From Pleurotus ostreatus/Saccharomyces cerevisiae fusant (lineage: Eukaryota > Opisthokonta): DNA of 35,138 nucleotides. The DNA lies in contig JAMQCK010000234.1 of the NCBI GenBank assembly GCA_024196135.1, positions 1 through 35,138 on the forward strand. Reading direction: 5' to 3'. Made by a program: the position numbers and the translations under genes. The notes below the pieces were generated by a model. That model was not told where the DNA came from and did no database searches. It saw only the letters and a program-made list of their open reading frames with translations. Positions 10,673 through 21,500 of the stretch are shown here, one piece after another (position 1 is the stretch's first letter; every line of letters begins with the position of its first letter).

Positions 10673-11613
10673 CTAGTTCGGGCGCCTAAACCCGCCAATG
10701 AAGCTGCCGTCGTCCTTGCCCTATGAAGCGTAAGCACCCGGCCGACCTCGACGAGAATCGCCCTGACTCACCGTCGTATGAGCAGCCGGCGGCGGCCCAG
10801 GAGGCGGCGCGTACTGCGACGAGCTTCCGGCGGGCGGTGACCCAGGAGGCTGCAAGTACGATCAGCCTCAACTCCATCCCCACCCCACAAGTGCTCGGCC
10901 AAGAGTGCGAAACTCAGAAACTCACCGGTGCATACGACGTCTGGTCCTTCGCGCCCGCGGCCGTATCGTACGCAGGCGGAGGCGGGGGCGGCGACGTTGG
11001 GGCCTCGTATGCCTTGTACCCCGGCTGCTCGGTCTGGTACGGTGCCTGCTGCTGATACGGCGAGCCGGTGTAGCTCTGTTGGCCGGTGTAATTGGGCTGA
11101 GCTCCTGTGTAGCTCGGCTGGCTCGGCGGCGGGCCCTGATAGTTCCACTGTGACGCGGGCGGTTGGAAAGTCACGGGCCGCGCTTCGACGTGGTTGATCC
11201 TGCTCGCCTGGAAGGCCCTTAGGCGCCGGCGGCGGAGGAAGAAGGCGAGGACGAAGCAGAAGAGGGCGAGGCAGGCGCAGGCTGTGGGAGGATAGACTGT
11301 CAGCATCGCAGCTGTGATGTAGGAGGGGGTGCAAAATCTGGTGAGGGGGGACAAAGTGCGGCGCATGGGACAGCATTCGGTGTAGGGAGATGGAATCCAA
11401 GGAAGGGGAGAGCAGAGGGGTAGAGCAGAGGGGTAGCTTCTCACCAATCGCAATCCCAGCGATCGCCCCCCTCGCCAGCCCCGTCCTTCGGCGGCGGTAC
11501 GGATCGTAGTACTGCGCGCTCGCCATCTTCGGCAGCGCCAGCAGCGCACCAAGCGCCGCTGCTCTCAGCGTTTGTGTACCAGCTCTCAAACTACGAGAAT
11601 CGGTGAATGTCAT
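10673..11613 (-). CDS. RCR-like single-pass membrane protein with PY motif (copy 1)
   Basis: Exons 11613-11445, 11281-10926, 10849-10772 and 10720-10673 give 216 residues. Visible in order: a signal peptide with core AAALGALLALP and cleavage likely after MASA33; a tiny outside segment QYYDPYRRRRTGLARG; a membrane helix at about 50-72 (AIAGIAIACACLALFCF onwards); a stop-transfer RRRR; and a long cytosolic tail rich in Pro, Tyr and Gln. The tail has YTG repeats and PPAY at 158-161, a PPxY motif that would bind WW domains such as those of the ubiquitin ligase Rsp5. The last two exons encode YAPPPGPPPAAH and GKDDGSFIGGFRRPN. They are lost if the phase-0 donor at 10925 is ignored, which ends the protein at a premature stop. 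Layout resembles the RCR (Congo-red resistance) family, an inference from architecture. It is one of three copies. Confidence 0.72.
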
Positions 11614-12203
11614 CGTGGAGGTTGTGGTAAAGGTGGTAGCTGTAGATGACGGGGGAAAGCAAGAAACGAGTTGCACTGCCCGTCCATGGCGTCGTGATAA
11701 AGGTCCGTGGGGTGAGGCTGTCTTGTTCGGTCTTGGAATGACGTCGCGAGTGACCCAGCCCCCGGCTCAGGGGTGGGAACACTTCCAAGAAAGGCTATTC
11801 ACCGGGTGGCGGTGCACCGGACCTACAGCTTAGCACAGCCACGCTGATTAGGGGAGGATTCCAGTGTTTGCGTGGCTCTTCGTGCAGAGCCCTTGCGAAC
11901 TCTGGCCAAGTGGATCGGGTGGGATCGGTAGGAGGAGATTACATTGCTGCAGGCCGTACACTGTGGACAAAGCAGCAGGGACACAGAAGCAAGATACGTG
12001 GGTGGTGGTGTAACATGCAGAACACTATACAGACAAGAGATAAGGCCAGCGGAGAGCGGAGGACGGGAGTTGATATACACTGGTCATTGCGAGGAAAATA
12101 TCATGGAGGTAGGGCCGTTAAGTATCGTATCTCAAACTGAAGACCTCAGTATTCCGCCTTTCCCCTAAATCCACTATCAGCCCTTCGTCATTCCCGATTC
12201 AAG
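11614..12203. other. Intergenic stretch between RCR-like copies 1 and 2
   Basis: It should contain the promoter of copy 1 and the 3' end of copy 2. Short frames on both strands show no domain. An extra 3' exon of copy 2 could lie just below 12204 (a GTGAGC donor is present there), but neither candidate acceptor gives a tail like those of the other copies. Confidence 0.45.
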
Positions 12204-12704
12204 TCATATCCTGCTCACCGCACTATGCGCAGTTTGCGGCCTCTCTGGAAAATGCACCATCCGCGGCGCGGCCTGATTCTCCTCCATCGGTGGCTCGCTG
12301 TTCACCCGCTGTAGCACGAGCGCCGTCCGGCGTTGGCGACGTCGGCTGTAAAGGTACATGCCGAGGAAGAAGAGGACGACAAGGACGGCGGCTAGAAAGG
12401 TATGATTAGGGCGGGGTCCTTGAGAGGAGGGAGAGATGTGCTCACCGACGACGATCCCCGCGACCGCTCCTGGTGATAACTCATGTCGGGTGTTTGTATA
12501 GAAGTACTGCGCGTACGCAGAGTGAGGGCACGTCAATAGGAGCGCCAGCAAAGCAATTTGTGGGTGGATGGCCGGTAGTAGGGTGCTTCGCGCAGGTGGA
12601 CGATGCGCGAGGGGCGCCGATGATGAGGGTAGTGTGCGCGCGGACGTGCGTGCGCGCCGCCTCCGCGTCGACGTCGATGATGATGATGAGCTCGTGATAG
12701 TCAT
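12204..12704 (-). CDS. RCR-like single-pass membrane protein (copy 2, no PPxY)
   Basis: Exons 12704-12446 and 12391-12204 give 148 residues. The N-terminus has an unusually long Ser/Arg-rich leader before the hydrophobic core IALLALLLTCPHSAYA (cleavage near A65). A short outside segment QYFYTNTRHELSPG, a membrane helix at about 80-100 (AVAGIVVAAVLVVLFFLG) and a stop-transfer SRRRQRR follow. The 54-bp intron splits the helix in phase 1 after GAVAGIVV, exactly where copies 1 and 3 are split. It is in frame, so unspliced RNA would still be open but would break the helix. The tail is short, with SEPPMEEN where copy 3 has APPMYEN, so the PPxY tyrosine is missing. The C-terminus may be incomplete if another exon exists below 12204. 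Confidence 0.62.
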   Translation of the reverse strand: MTITSSSSSSTSTRRRRARTSARTLPSSSAPLAHRPPARSTLLPAIHPQIALLALLLTCPHSAYAQYFYTNTRHELSPGAVAGIVVGEHISPSSQGPRPNHTFLAAVLVVLFFLGMYLYSRRRQRRTALVLQRVNSEPPMEENQAAPRMVHFPERPQTAHSAVSRI

Positions 12705-14475
12705 GGTGGTCAGTGAAGAGAAGGCTTGGGCTGCCGCCGCTCCCTATGTAGTCCAAGACATGCTCGTCTCGGGAACGCCGCGCGCGTCTCGGAGGACTAG
12801 CCGTTCTCGTCCCAGGTGATTAGCCCTGCTCTGAATGACAAGCTACTCTCGTCTCGGAGGACGGACCCATCCGCGGCAGACACCCTCTTGGCACGCGGTC
12901 GAGGTCGTCGACAGCGTTCGAGAAGGGTGAGTCAAGCTCGAAGATTCAATCCAGTTCAATCGCAACTGCTCTGGCGGCCTTTTTGAAGATCCAACAGCAT
13001 TGGACCGTCGTTACCGGGAAGGCCCACGAGCACCAGCCCATACTCGTTATCCGCCCAGTCGTATCGCTGAATCGAGAGAGCCAGAAAATCGATTTCAGCA
13101 AGTCACAGTTGCCGCCGTCGAGACCCTCCAAGGTCTTGGTCGTCGAGGCAGATGACCAGGCAGCAGCTAGCCGATGACGTCCAAAGATATCGCCGTGCCC
13201 TCGAACTTCCAGTGCGAGACGAACTGTGTATGGCCTCGGCCAGCTCGCATTCTTGGCGCTAACTTCAGCCAAGCACTGGCTAGCAAACACGTCGCGAACG
13301 GCTGCCAAGGGAGATTGAGCAAACAGGCAAATCGGGAGCAAGAAGGGTCGATCGGAGGAAAAGCCACCGCGGAAGAAGCCGAGAAAGTCCAAGGAAATCC
13401 CAAGTCGCCACAATCCGAGCTTGGCGCAATAAAGACAACGGTAGCGCGAGCCAAGCATGTCTTGTCAAGGGCCGTCCGCGTCGTCGGGCTTCTGTGAGGT
13501 CGAATATCCGAGGGAGGGGAACGCGCTTGATTGGCTGTCGACGTAAGTACAGTCTGCGAGTGTGAGCTTCTCAGTGAGCTTGCACTGGCAGATCTAGCAA
13601 TGAGCACTACTGTAGGACTTCAAGGCACATCACTCGCCACTTCAGCAATACAACGATTGGCATTGCGTACCCGCCCCGCGACTACGGGAACGCGCGTGAG
13701 TCGCGACGGCGGGTGGTAGTACAGTAGCCACGCTCGACGGTAGGACCTGTACAGCCCTTGTACAAGTCCACCGAGGGCGGGCAGACATCCACGTACGTTA
13801 AGTTACGACTCGGAAATAATTAGGTCGGTGTGTAGGTCGATGCGCCAGGTGCGACGTTGACGCCCAAGCGCCAACAAGTGATACGACGCGGTAAGCCAAA
13901 CAGACGACGATGATACGCCAGGTATAGACGATGGCGGCTAGGAGTACAGTGTTCTTGCAGTTGGGTGTCAGTAAAGAGTGGCTACCGCGCGTAAGTACCT
14001 GGTGATAGGTGTCAGCGGGCTTCAGAAAAGATGCAGAAGACCGAGAATCGATAAATGAGGATAAAGAGATGGGTATGAGCAAGCTCGAGCCGGGAAGAAT
14101 CGAAGACGGAACATACGATAGCAGAGACGAAAAGAGCGAGGCGAAGAAAATACGATAAATCATACTTACAAGTCCGTGTGAGGTGTGCACCAGGCGGTCA
14201 GATGCGTGGTCCGGTAGTAGGATGGAGGGTGGGGTGTGGGATAGCGAGGTAGCGAGGTGAAGGGGAAGACCATGGTGTGTGTGATTGAGGATGCGATGCA
14301 GTGAAGCGATGATTGATGCGCGAGACGAGCAGGCGGACATGCAGAAGGGGAGAATGAAAGACGGGAGGAGCCAGACACGGGGGCACCATTGTGGTTAAAA
14401 GGTGAAGTGGTCAGGCGCCCGGCCTAACAGGTGCCCCGCGGTCGCGGGCACTCCGTCACTTGGCTAGACACGAAT
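12705..14475. other. Long stretch without a recognised gene
   Basis: Several open frames occur (minus 13458-12946, plus 13174-13497, minus 14340-13798), but none has a domain, signal peptide or conserved splice structure I recognise. A possible two-exon micro-gene on the minus strand (14273-14170 joined to 13998-13968, 44 codons, with a good GTAAGT donor) is too short to support. No fourth copy of the GAxAGI membrane segment was found here. Confidence 0.5.
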
Positions 14476-15269
14476 TCACTTGTCCTAAAGGAGCGCCATC
14501 AGCTACGGACATTTCAACGAACTCAACGCTACTACTCACTGCCAGATGCGCCGCCGGAGGATATGCTGACCCCGGGACGCCCGCGTCCTGGCACAAACAC
14601 GTCAGCCGATTCTATGCCACCCGCCTCGCTACCTGAACCAACTCACAGAAACAAACGCGCCCGACTTGTCCGGCCCATAGCCCCCATACGCGCCATTCTC
14701 GTACATCGGAGGGGCCCCGAACATCGGGGTCGCACCGAACGCGGGCGATTGCTGCGCCCCAAATGATTGCGGATACGGATGACCGCCAAGTCCCCCGTCC
14801 GCGCGTGGGGTATATAGAGGCGAGGGCGCCGGGACCTGCGAGGCGTATGGCGGCTGCCCAGTGAAGGGGAGCCCGCCTGCTGCGCGACGCGCGCGGCGCT
14901 GGCGGTAGATTATGCCGCCAACAAAGAGAATGACGAAGAAAACGGCGCCTATGATGGGGTATGCGGCGGGTAGCGGCGAGGGGATAGGGTCAAGGATGTT
15001 GGTGAAACATGACGAGGAGGGGTAGAGCGAGCCAGTCGACGATAGACGTGAGATCCGCAGAGTTCGAGGAGGGGAACGCGAGACAAAGACCAGCCGTCAG
15101 CAAACATGCTTCGATCACTGCGCGCGCGCCACTCACCGACGATGATCCCCGCGACCGCGCCCGTACCGATGTGCCACTCCCCATTCTCGTCTTCAAAGAT
15201 ATCCGCGCGCGCCGCCTGGGGGCACGCGAGGACGGAAAGCGCCACGAGCAGCGCGCGGGGCGGCAGCAT
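14476..15269 (-). CDS. RCR-like single-pass membrane protein with PY motif (copy 3)
   Basis: Exons 15269-15137, 14948-14647, 14587-14540 and 14484-14476 give 163 residues. The signal peptide is MLPPRALLVALSVLACPQAARA, the outside segment DIFEDENGEWHIGTG, and the membrane helix about 38-59 (AVAGIIVGAVFFVILFVGG), ending at YRQRRARR. The Gly/Pro/Tyr-rich tail contains PPMY at 124-127, a PPxY motif. The phase-1 intron 15136-14949 splits the helix after GAVAGIIV as in the other copies. The two small last exons encode DAGVPGSAYPPAAHLA and DK. They mirror the PPPAAH|GKDD end of copy 1, which is why I prefer them to stopping at the first stop in the unspliced frame. The ATG at 15269 was chosen because it starts a clean signal peptide. 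An in-frame upstream Met near 15389 would bury it behind 40 charged residues. Confidence 0.66.
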
Positions 15270-16011
15270 GGCCCCGCGGGGGCGCGCCGTGCCCAATCCC
15301 CGGTGGGCGGCCCTCTGAGTCGACTCCTCCCGCGACGAGCGGTCCTCGCCGCGCAGCTCCACTTGCAAAGAGGCCTCCCCGGTGTACATGGTCGATAGTA
15401 TGGTGGTCGTAGGTGAAAGAGGGGCGGGGGGAGGCTTTGCGCTGCGCGTCGCGGTTTCAATTGACCGAATGGCGCCGCCCCGCGCCTTGGCGGGGGGCTG
15501 CCGGCGTGCCCCGCAGGCTTGGCAGGGGCTTTGCGGGGGGTCGGTTCTGGTCTGTCGCGACGGGCTGGTGATGCGCGGCTGGGCTGGTCGCCACCTTCAC
15601 GCGAACTGGCCAGCGCAGTCCAGAATAGACGTCAACGAACGTGCGTCTCTATAGGCGGCCTTCTCGGTCAAGAACTTCAGAGGTTAGTGGCGCTGGAGCA
15701 GGGCCAGAGAGCTCCGAAGCTGATACTTGCTGGCATAGGTACTGAGAAGGTATATTCGTAGTCATGATGTATTGGCGGCGTCTTCTAGCCAACAGCGTCG
15801 CCTTCCACTCTTTTGGAACAGTAGTTCATTTTCGAGTTCAACGTGACTTGGCCGTATCTCACGAGACTTTCATGTGACTACAGAATAGTGGGTCTTCATG
15901 CGCTGACACAAGCTCAAGCCTTGGCGCTACCGACGAATCAAGAGAATAACAGAAGGGTCAACTTGGGACTGTCGACGACGTAAGCAGTGTGCATATCTGG
16001 AACTTGGCACC
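15270..16011. other. Intergenic stretch, nothing recognised
   Basis: It holds the promoter region of RCR-like copy 3 and the 3' side of the F-box gene. It is GC-rich up to about 15600. No gene, repeat or RNA signature was found. Confidence 0.5.
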
Positions 16012-17718
16012 TCAAACCGCACCCTCGTCTAGTTCATGCAGCCTTTGGCGCACTGCCATTGACAGCCACTGTCCCACGGGCCATTCGCTCGTAGCGCGTC
16101 TATCGTCGTCCCAGAAGGAATCGAGATGCTGCTTGTGTATGCCCTCCCTCAGAGGCCGAGATGCAATGCTGCAGCCTCGTACGAAGACTCGCCTGAGGAA
16201 GCGTGCCACAACGTTCGGATCTCCCAGCGGGGACTCCGCAAAGTACATGCGCACAGGATGTCGCACGCGAGGTGCCTCATCCGCGTCGACGGCGAGCTGA
16301 GGCACCTCAAGGGCCTGCAGCCGGATGCATAGCGCGCGCAGTTGCGGGCAATGGTGCGCGAAGGCAGGCAGCACCGCGAGCGTCGCGCGCGCACTACGTG
16401 CGAGGTGGTCATGGACCTCCCTGGTCAGTGTGGATGCGTGCGTGTCGAGGACGAGGAATTCGAGCAGCGGCAGTGCGCGCGCAAGGGTCCTGAGATCCGC
16501 ATCGGTGGCGTCGAGCCAACAATCGACGCCGAGGAAAAACAGATTCGTGTAGCGCGCGAGCTGCAGGAGGGCTCGGGCGGGCACGGGTCCCCAGTTCGGA
16601 TCGACATCGCAATCGTAGTAGTACATGATCTCCTGGGTGCAGGCTGGAACCAGCGCATGTGCGATGAGCTCCAGATTGCGCTGACGAGTGTCGACTTCGC
16701 TGGGCTCCTCTTCTTCGTAGCATATAATGTCAAAAGCTGCTACCCTCAGGGGACGCTGCACGGTCGCAAAGAGTCTCTCCAACGATGCGGAATCTTCAAG
16801 GACAACACGGATGTGAGATAGGTGCTCCAGTCGTAGCGAAGGAAGCGCCCCCGAGTCGTCGTCGCAGTCCACGAACCGCGAGCCCAGGGCGAATTCCAGC
16901 GATCGCAGGGATGACACCCGATCGACGGTCGCAAGGACGTCAGGACGTATGCCGGAAAGACGGAGAGACTCAACGTCATGTAAGCTGCCCAGGGCGTCGG
17001 TCAGGATTGTGGAGGCAGGCGATAAGATGTGGACCAAGTTGCCATGTATGCCCAAATCTGTGATATTGGGGCAGAAATCGGGAAGACGCTGGACAAGCCA
17101 GGAGCAGTGCATCGATCGCACCGTAAGCCGGGAGATTGAGGGAGAGTACAGCATGGGAACGATGGGGAAAAGGTCGGGGTCCGGCATCGTCCATTCAAGG
17201 ATTTTGAGGCGAGGAAGGATGGGGTCGGGCTCGGAGTACGACGATATCTTTGCCAGAGTGTGACGGTCAATATCTATCTCCCAATAATCATCCAGAGATA
17301 GTTCAGGAGCTTTTGCGGAGAGCGCGCCGCACCGGCCATGCAAGTTGAGCTCGGTTATGCGCGACGCATATTTCTTCAGTCGAGCCCATGCCTTAGGGTC
17401 AATTGGCCCGTCTATCGCCTGAGGGATAATTAGTTAGCAACAACACCCCACATGCATCACTATAAGTATACGCGTACGTACAAATCTCAAGGGCAAAACC
17501 CAGTCAGAAGAGCGTTCGATCCGGTGCTGGGAAAGGGTCCTCAGGAGCGGGATTAAGGAGTCCTGTTTTTCCCACAGCACATCCAGTGCGACATCGCAGA
17601 TCAGAGAATTAGTGATCGCGAAGGCCGCCAAGGACGCGTAAGAGTCTGAGAGACGCAGTTCTTCGCAGATGATGGTCAGAACATCAGGTTGATCCAGACA
17701 TCGAATTGGCGAAGACAT
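16012..17718 (-). CDS. F-box protein with leucine-rich C-terminal part
   Basis: Exons 17718-17482 and 17418-16012 give 547 residues. The N-terminus MSSPIRCLDQPDVLTIICEE with SYASLAAFAITNSLICDVAL and DVLWEKQ is the degenerate F-box seen in large mushroom F-box families. The rest has irregular leucine-rich repeats such as ITELNLHG, LKILEWTMP, ITDLGIHG, VESLRLSG, LRSLEFALG and LEFLVLDTH. Such proteins are expected to be SCF ubiquitin-ligase receptors, but the substrate is unknown. The single 63-bp phase-0 intron follows LPLRF. An in-frame Met at 17757 would add 13 residues. The C-terminus HKQHLDSFWDDD...EWPVGQW matters because the relic at 24866-25124 carries a copy of it joined directly to a copy of the N-terminus. 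Confidence 0.8.
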
Positions 17719-18563
17719 GAGGAGGAGGTGCTGCGGCAATCCAGGCAGCGGCTGCAAGAGTTCTGTGCGACGCTTGGGATCGAAGAGTTCAGACTGATGC
17801 GCGGTAGTCCTACAGCCTGCTTTGCCTCGAGGCGTGCTTTACGCACGGTCAGATGACGAGCTGATATTCCTGCGTGCGTCCAGTAGACTGACATGGGCAG
17901 TACATAGTGTGTATCTACCCATAACCCGATGCCCGGTTACCCCGTCGGTTACCCCCAAGACAATGGTAGGTTACCTTGGGTGATAAATACACGGTGACCT
18001 TTGTGTGTACTCATCTCCGGTTTGTTGTGCGTCGGCTGGCTTTGTTTGTTTGTGGCGTCTATTCCCGGGCCCGCTGAGTCGCGGCATGCCTCATCCCCGC
18101 GTTTGCGTCTTTCCGCCAGCCACTCTCTGAGCTTCTCGCTCAATGGTACCTACTGCCCTACAGTATGCACCCGCGAAGCTGGAGGAAGGTCGTCCGAAAT
18201 GCGCATCCCGCTGCACTTAACGCCACATTTATCCCAAAATTGATGAAAAGCGCCAATCGCGCCTTTGGAGTCTACGCTCATGCAGCATTCGTGCCTCCTT
18301 GTTCCCGGAATGCAAGGGAGCCGGTGCAATGTTGAATCACGATCTCTCTTCCCGTCCCCTTGTCTGTTTGTGATCTACAAGCCCACAAATCATCGCTGGT
18401 CACAAACCTGCAACTCCGAGCCGAGCTTGAGAAATGAGAGTGGTGCAGCAACATACACACGGTGGGTGTGCTCAGAGAACACGATAAAGCTGTTGCTGAC
18501 AAGTTTCCAGATGCGCATTCATCTATCCCTCCCTCGACTCCTGCCAAATCTCGCTTTCAGGCT
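17719..18563. other. Intergenic stretch upstream of F-box and recombinase genes
   Basis: Both flanking genes read away from this stretch, so it should carry two promoters and possibly the left end of a Crypton element. GGTTACC occurs three times within 17935-17975 in direct orientation. No gene was recognised: frames across 18265-18563 lack a suitable start and homology. Confidence 0.45.
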
Positions 18564-21500
18564 ATGTCCGGCCACTTCAACGCTCTGCCTGCCGCGAAGC
18601 GCCCGAGGCTGTCTGAAGCTACTCTCTCCTCTGGAAGCGGCTCATCATCATTCTCGGACGGTGCTAGCGTCAGTGCTCAACAGCTTCCGCATAGCCTCGC
18701 GCCACCCATCCCGTCCACTTCTCCGATAATTCATGACCGTCCTCTCGCGTCATCCTCATGCTCTTTTGGGCCAGAAGTGCACTCACTGACAGAGGCTGAG
18801 GTATACGCCACGCATGAGACACGGACGGAGATGCACGAGGCGCTCAAAGCCGGGAAGGCGAGCTCAAAGAACTACTCCAGGCATGTGACGGGATATGAGA
18901 CGTACTGGCCGCAATATCAGTTCGAGCGACTGCAGCAGTTTCCTGAGCTTCCTTCCGTACCTGCGCACCCCATCACCGCCACAAAGGTCGCGATATTTTT
19001 GAAGTACGAGTGCAACCGTCGAAAGGTGTGTCATGGACTTTTCGCATCTCCTGCACGTATTGACACTACATGACAGAATACTGCGGATAGTGGGGATGGA
19101 AGTACGGTCGGGATTGAGAGTATCAAGCAGTGCATTAGCGCGCTTGAGCACTATCGCTTCCATCATCAGCACGAGCCCGCCTACGCTCAATGCGCCGAGG
19201 CTCAAAAGCCATTACGAATGGATGCGCGCATCAAGCAGTTCGAGATATCGAAGAAGGCGAGCGAGCCTGAACGTATCATGGCGGGGCAGAAGTCGAAGGC
19301 GAAGGGGACATCATCTGGTGAGGACAAACTACAGTTGCTTCATACAATAGCTGACAAATCTGAGCGTAGACACATACACCGTTGATGAATTGAAGCGCAG
19401 CTCGATGTGGTGCTTGAAGGGGCGGAAGAGCGCAAAGAAGATACTTCTCGGAGCTCGCGATCGATGCATGCTGCTTCTCTCCACTAATACCGCTTTTCGA
19501 GGCGATAGCACACGCTCGCTACTGTTCTCGGACATCAGCATACGTGATGTACCGATGCCAGAGCTGTCGGACTATGCCTCGGGAGGCAACGCTGTGATAG
19601 AGGTAAGTGGCACTCTTTCTATCGCGCACAGCTGCTGATTACACGGCTTTAGGCACTTATTGCCCTTCGCGACCAAGGGAAGCATATCCAGGACGGACGA
19701 GTCGAAGAACACGCTGCGTTCCGCCATCGCGACGTCGAGCTTTGTTGCGTGGGAGGAGCCGCGCTCTATTTCTTCGCAATTTTCCATATTGCCGGGCGTG
19801 AAGTCCCCGACTTTGCCCCTGACTTCACCAATCCCGACAGCGGGGATTTCGGGCATCGCTCGTGGTACGCTCTCTACATGTTTCCCGGGAGCAACGGGGA
19901 CGACTCTGGCTTGTCTTATAAGCGTGAGTCATGTCCCTTGCTCGTCTCAACCGCTCGCCAGCTCACTCCCGGTACTAGAGCACCTGAATCGCGTGAACCT
20001 CATTCAAGCACGCAACGAGATCATCATCTCGTCGAAGACCCATGCAGGTCGCAAGTTTACCGTCAAGAACATTCGCGACAACCGCGCGTCGCAATCGGAG
20101 GCCAAGTCAGTGGGCCGCTGGCGCGAGAGTGGCAACAGCGCCTATGATCGATATGATCACTCCCTGCCGATTCAGGGAATGCTGGCCGCCGCCAGCTTCA
20201 ATGGTCAGCGCCCCGAGACTTATATGATTCCTCGGAACTGCCTAGGTGCGTTAGATAGTCGCTTTACACGCAATCCTGCCTGATTGTCGTCTTAGAGCCC
20301 CCTGCTGAGCTAATGGCGGTCCTCTTTCCATGGGCGGAGGACGAGCAAGCAAAGATGAAGGCTCGGCGCGAGGCCATCGGCGCCCTCGCAGATGATTACG
20401 CTCTTAAGGGCTTCCTCGACTTCCTCATCCGTGCACGCCGGATTCTCCTCCAGGACGCCGCGGTCCTTTTCACAAAGCACCCGGACTGCGGTTTCTTCAA
20501 GTATGCGCCATTCAACAGCCCCGTTTTCCATGACTTCGCCGCACGATCTTCGCAGGCCATACTCGACGTCGAGACTCGCTTTCGGGAGAACATGAAAAAT
20601 CTCCCCATGCACGTTGCAGATACCTTCCGCGGCGTTGTCAGGAGCGTCGGCATGGAGCAGCAGATGATGATGGACCAGATCAACATGCGCTTCAAGGCGG
20701 TGGAGTCCATGCTCACGCAGGTCGTCTTGAGTGGCGCGGGCAACTCCCGCAAACGGAAACGAGAAGTTCAGAACTCCAGTGAGTGTTTTATCCTTACTGC
20801 TCTTGAACATTGCTCACTGGTCTTCAGTAACTCCGTCAATCCCGCCAGCCATTCCGCTGCCGACCAGCACGTACAGCAATTCAAACTCTGCTGACCCAAG
20901 CCGCACTACACAAGAAGGATTCGCTTCGATCCCCTTGCATCCTGATGGGTTCAGCTCATGCCCTCACGCCCAGCTTGCGCCATCATATCAGCGCCCTGCA
21001 AGCCCCTCACGTACTGTGCTTACAGCAAGCGCTCTGGCGACTTTCAATCCAGGTGTTATCCTTCGCCCAGATCCGCCAGAGGTTGACCCCGAGCGCAGCG
21101 CTCAGCATGCCGCCATGACTGAACTGGGCCGCAAGTATGGCGAGGAGCGCGTACAACGGCACCAATGGGATTGGGTCGACTCCACATCCTCTGCAACGCC
21201 AGCACGATTCCTTCCGCGTTACGTCTACGCTCGCCGAAAGCGTCTCGAAGGCGGCAAGGACGAGCCGCTCTCGGTGGACGACATATGGCACGAGCACGTT
21301 GTTGGCCTCGATGGGCAGCTATCGATCTCGCAGCTCAATGATGGGTGGGGAGGGTCCTGGAAGCGCAACATCGCGAGCGAGAAATCAGAGGGGTCACGCC
21401 GCGCCAAGCTAGTGGCACTCATTCAGGAGCTCTCGAAGCGCCCAAACTGGACATCGGAACTCGCATTGCGCTTCCTGCGAGAGCGGTATCCGATCGAGCG

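Noticed and set aside
12946..13458. 170-codon minus-strand frame
   Set aside because: It overlaps a comparable plus-strand frame and neither shows a domain or conserved motif.
13798..14340. 180-codon minus-strand frame with hydrophobic segments
   Set aside because: The frame crosses a good GTAAGT donor. The spliced product is only 44 codons and unsupported, and it lacks the GAxAGI signature of the flanking array.
15270..15389. Upstream Met near 15389 as start of RCR-like copy 3
   Set aside because: It would place 40 mostly charged residues before a well-formed signal peptide that has its own ATG at 15269.
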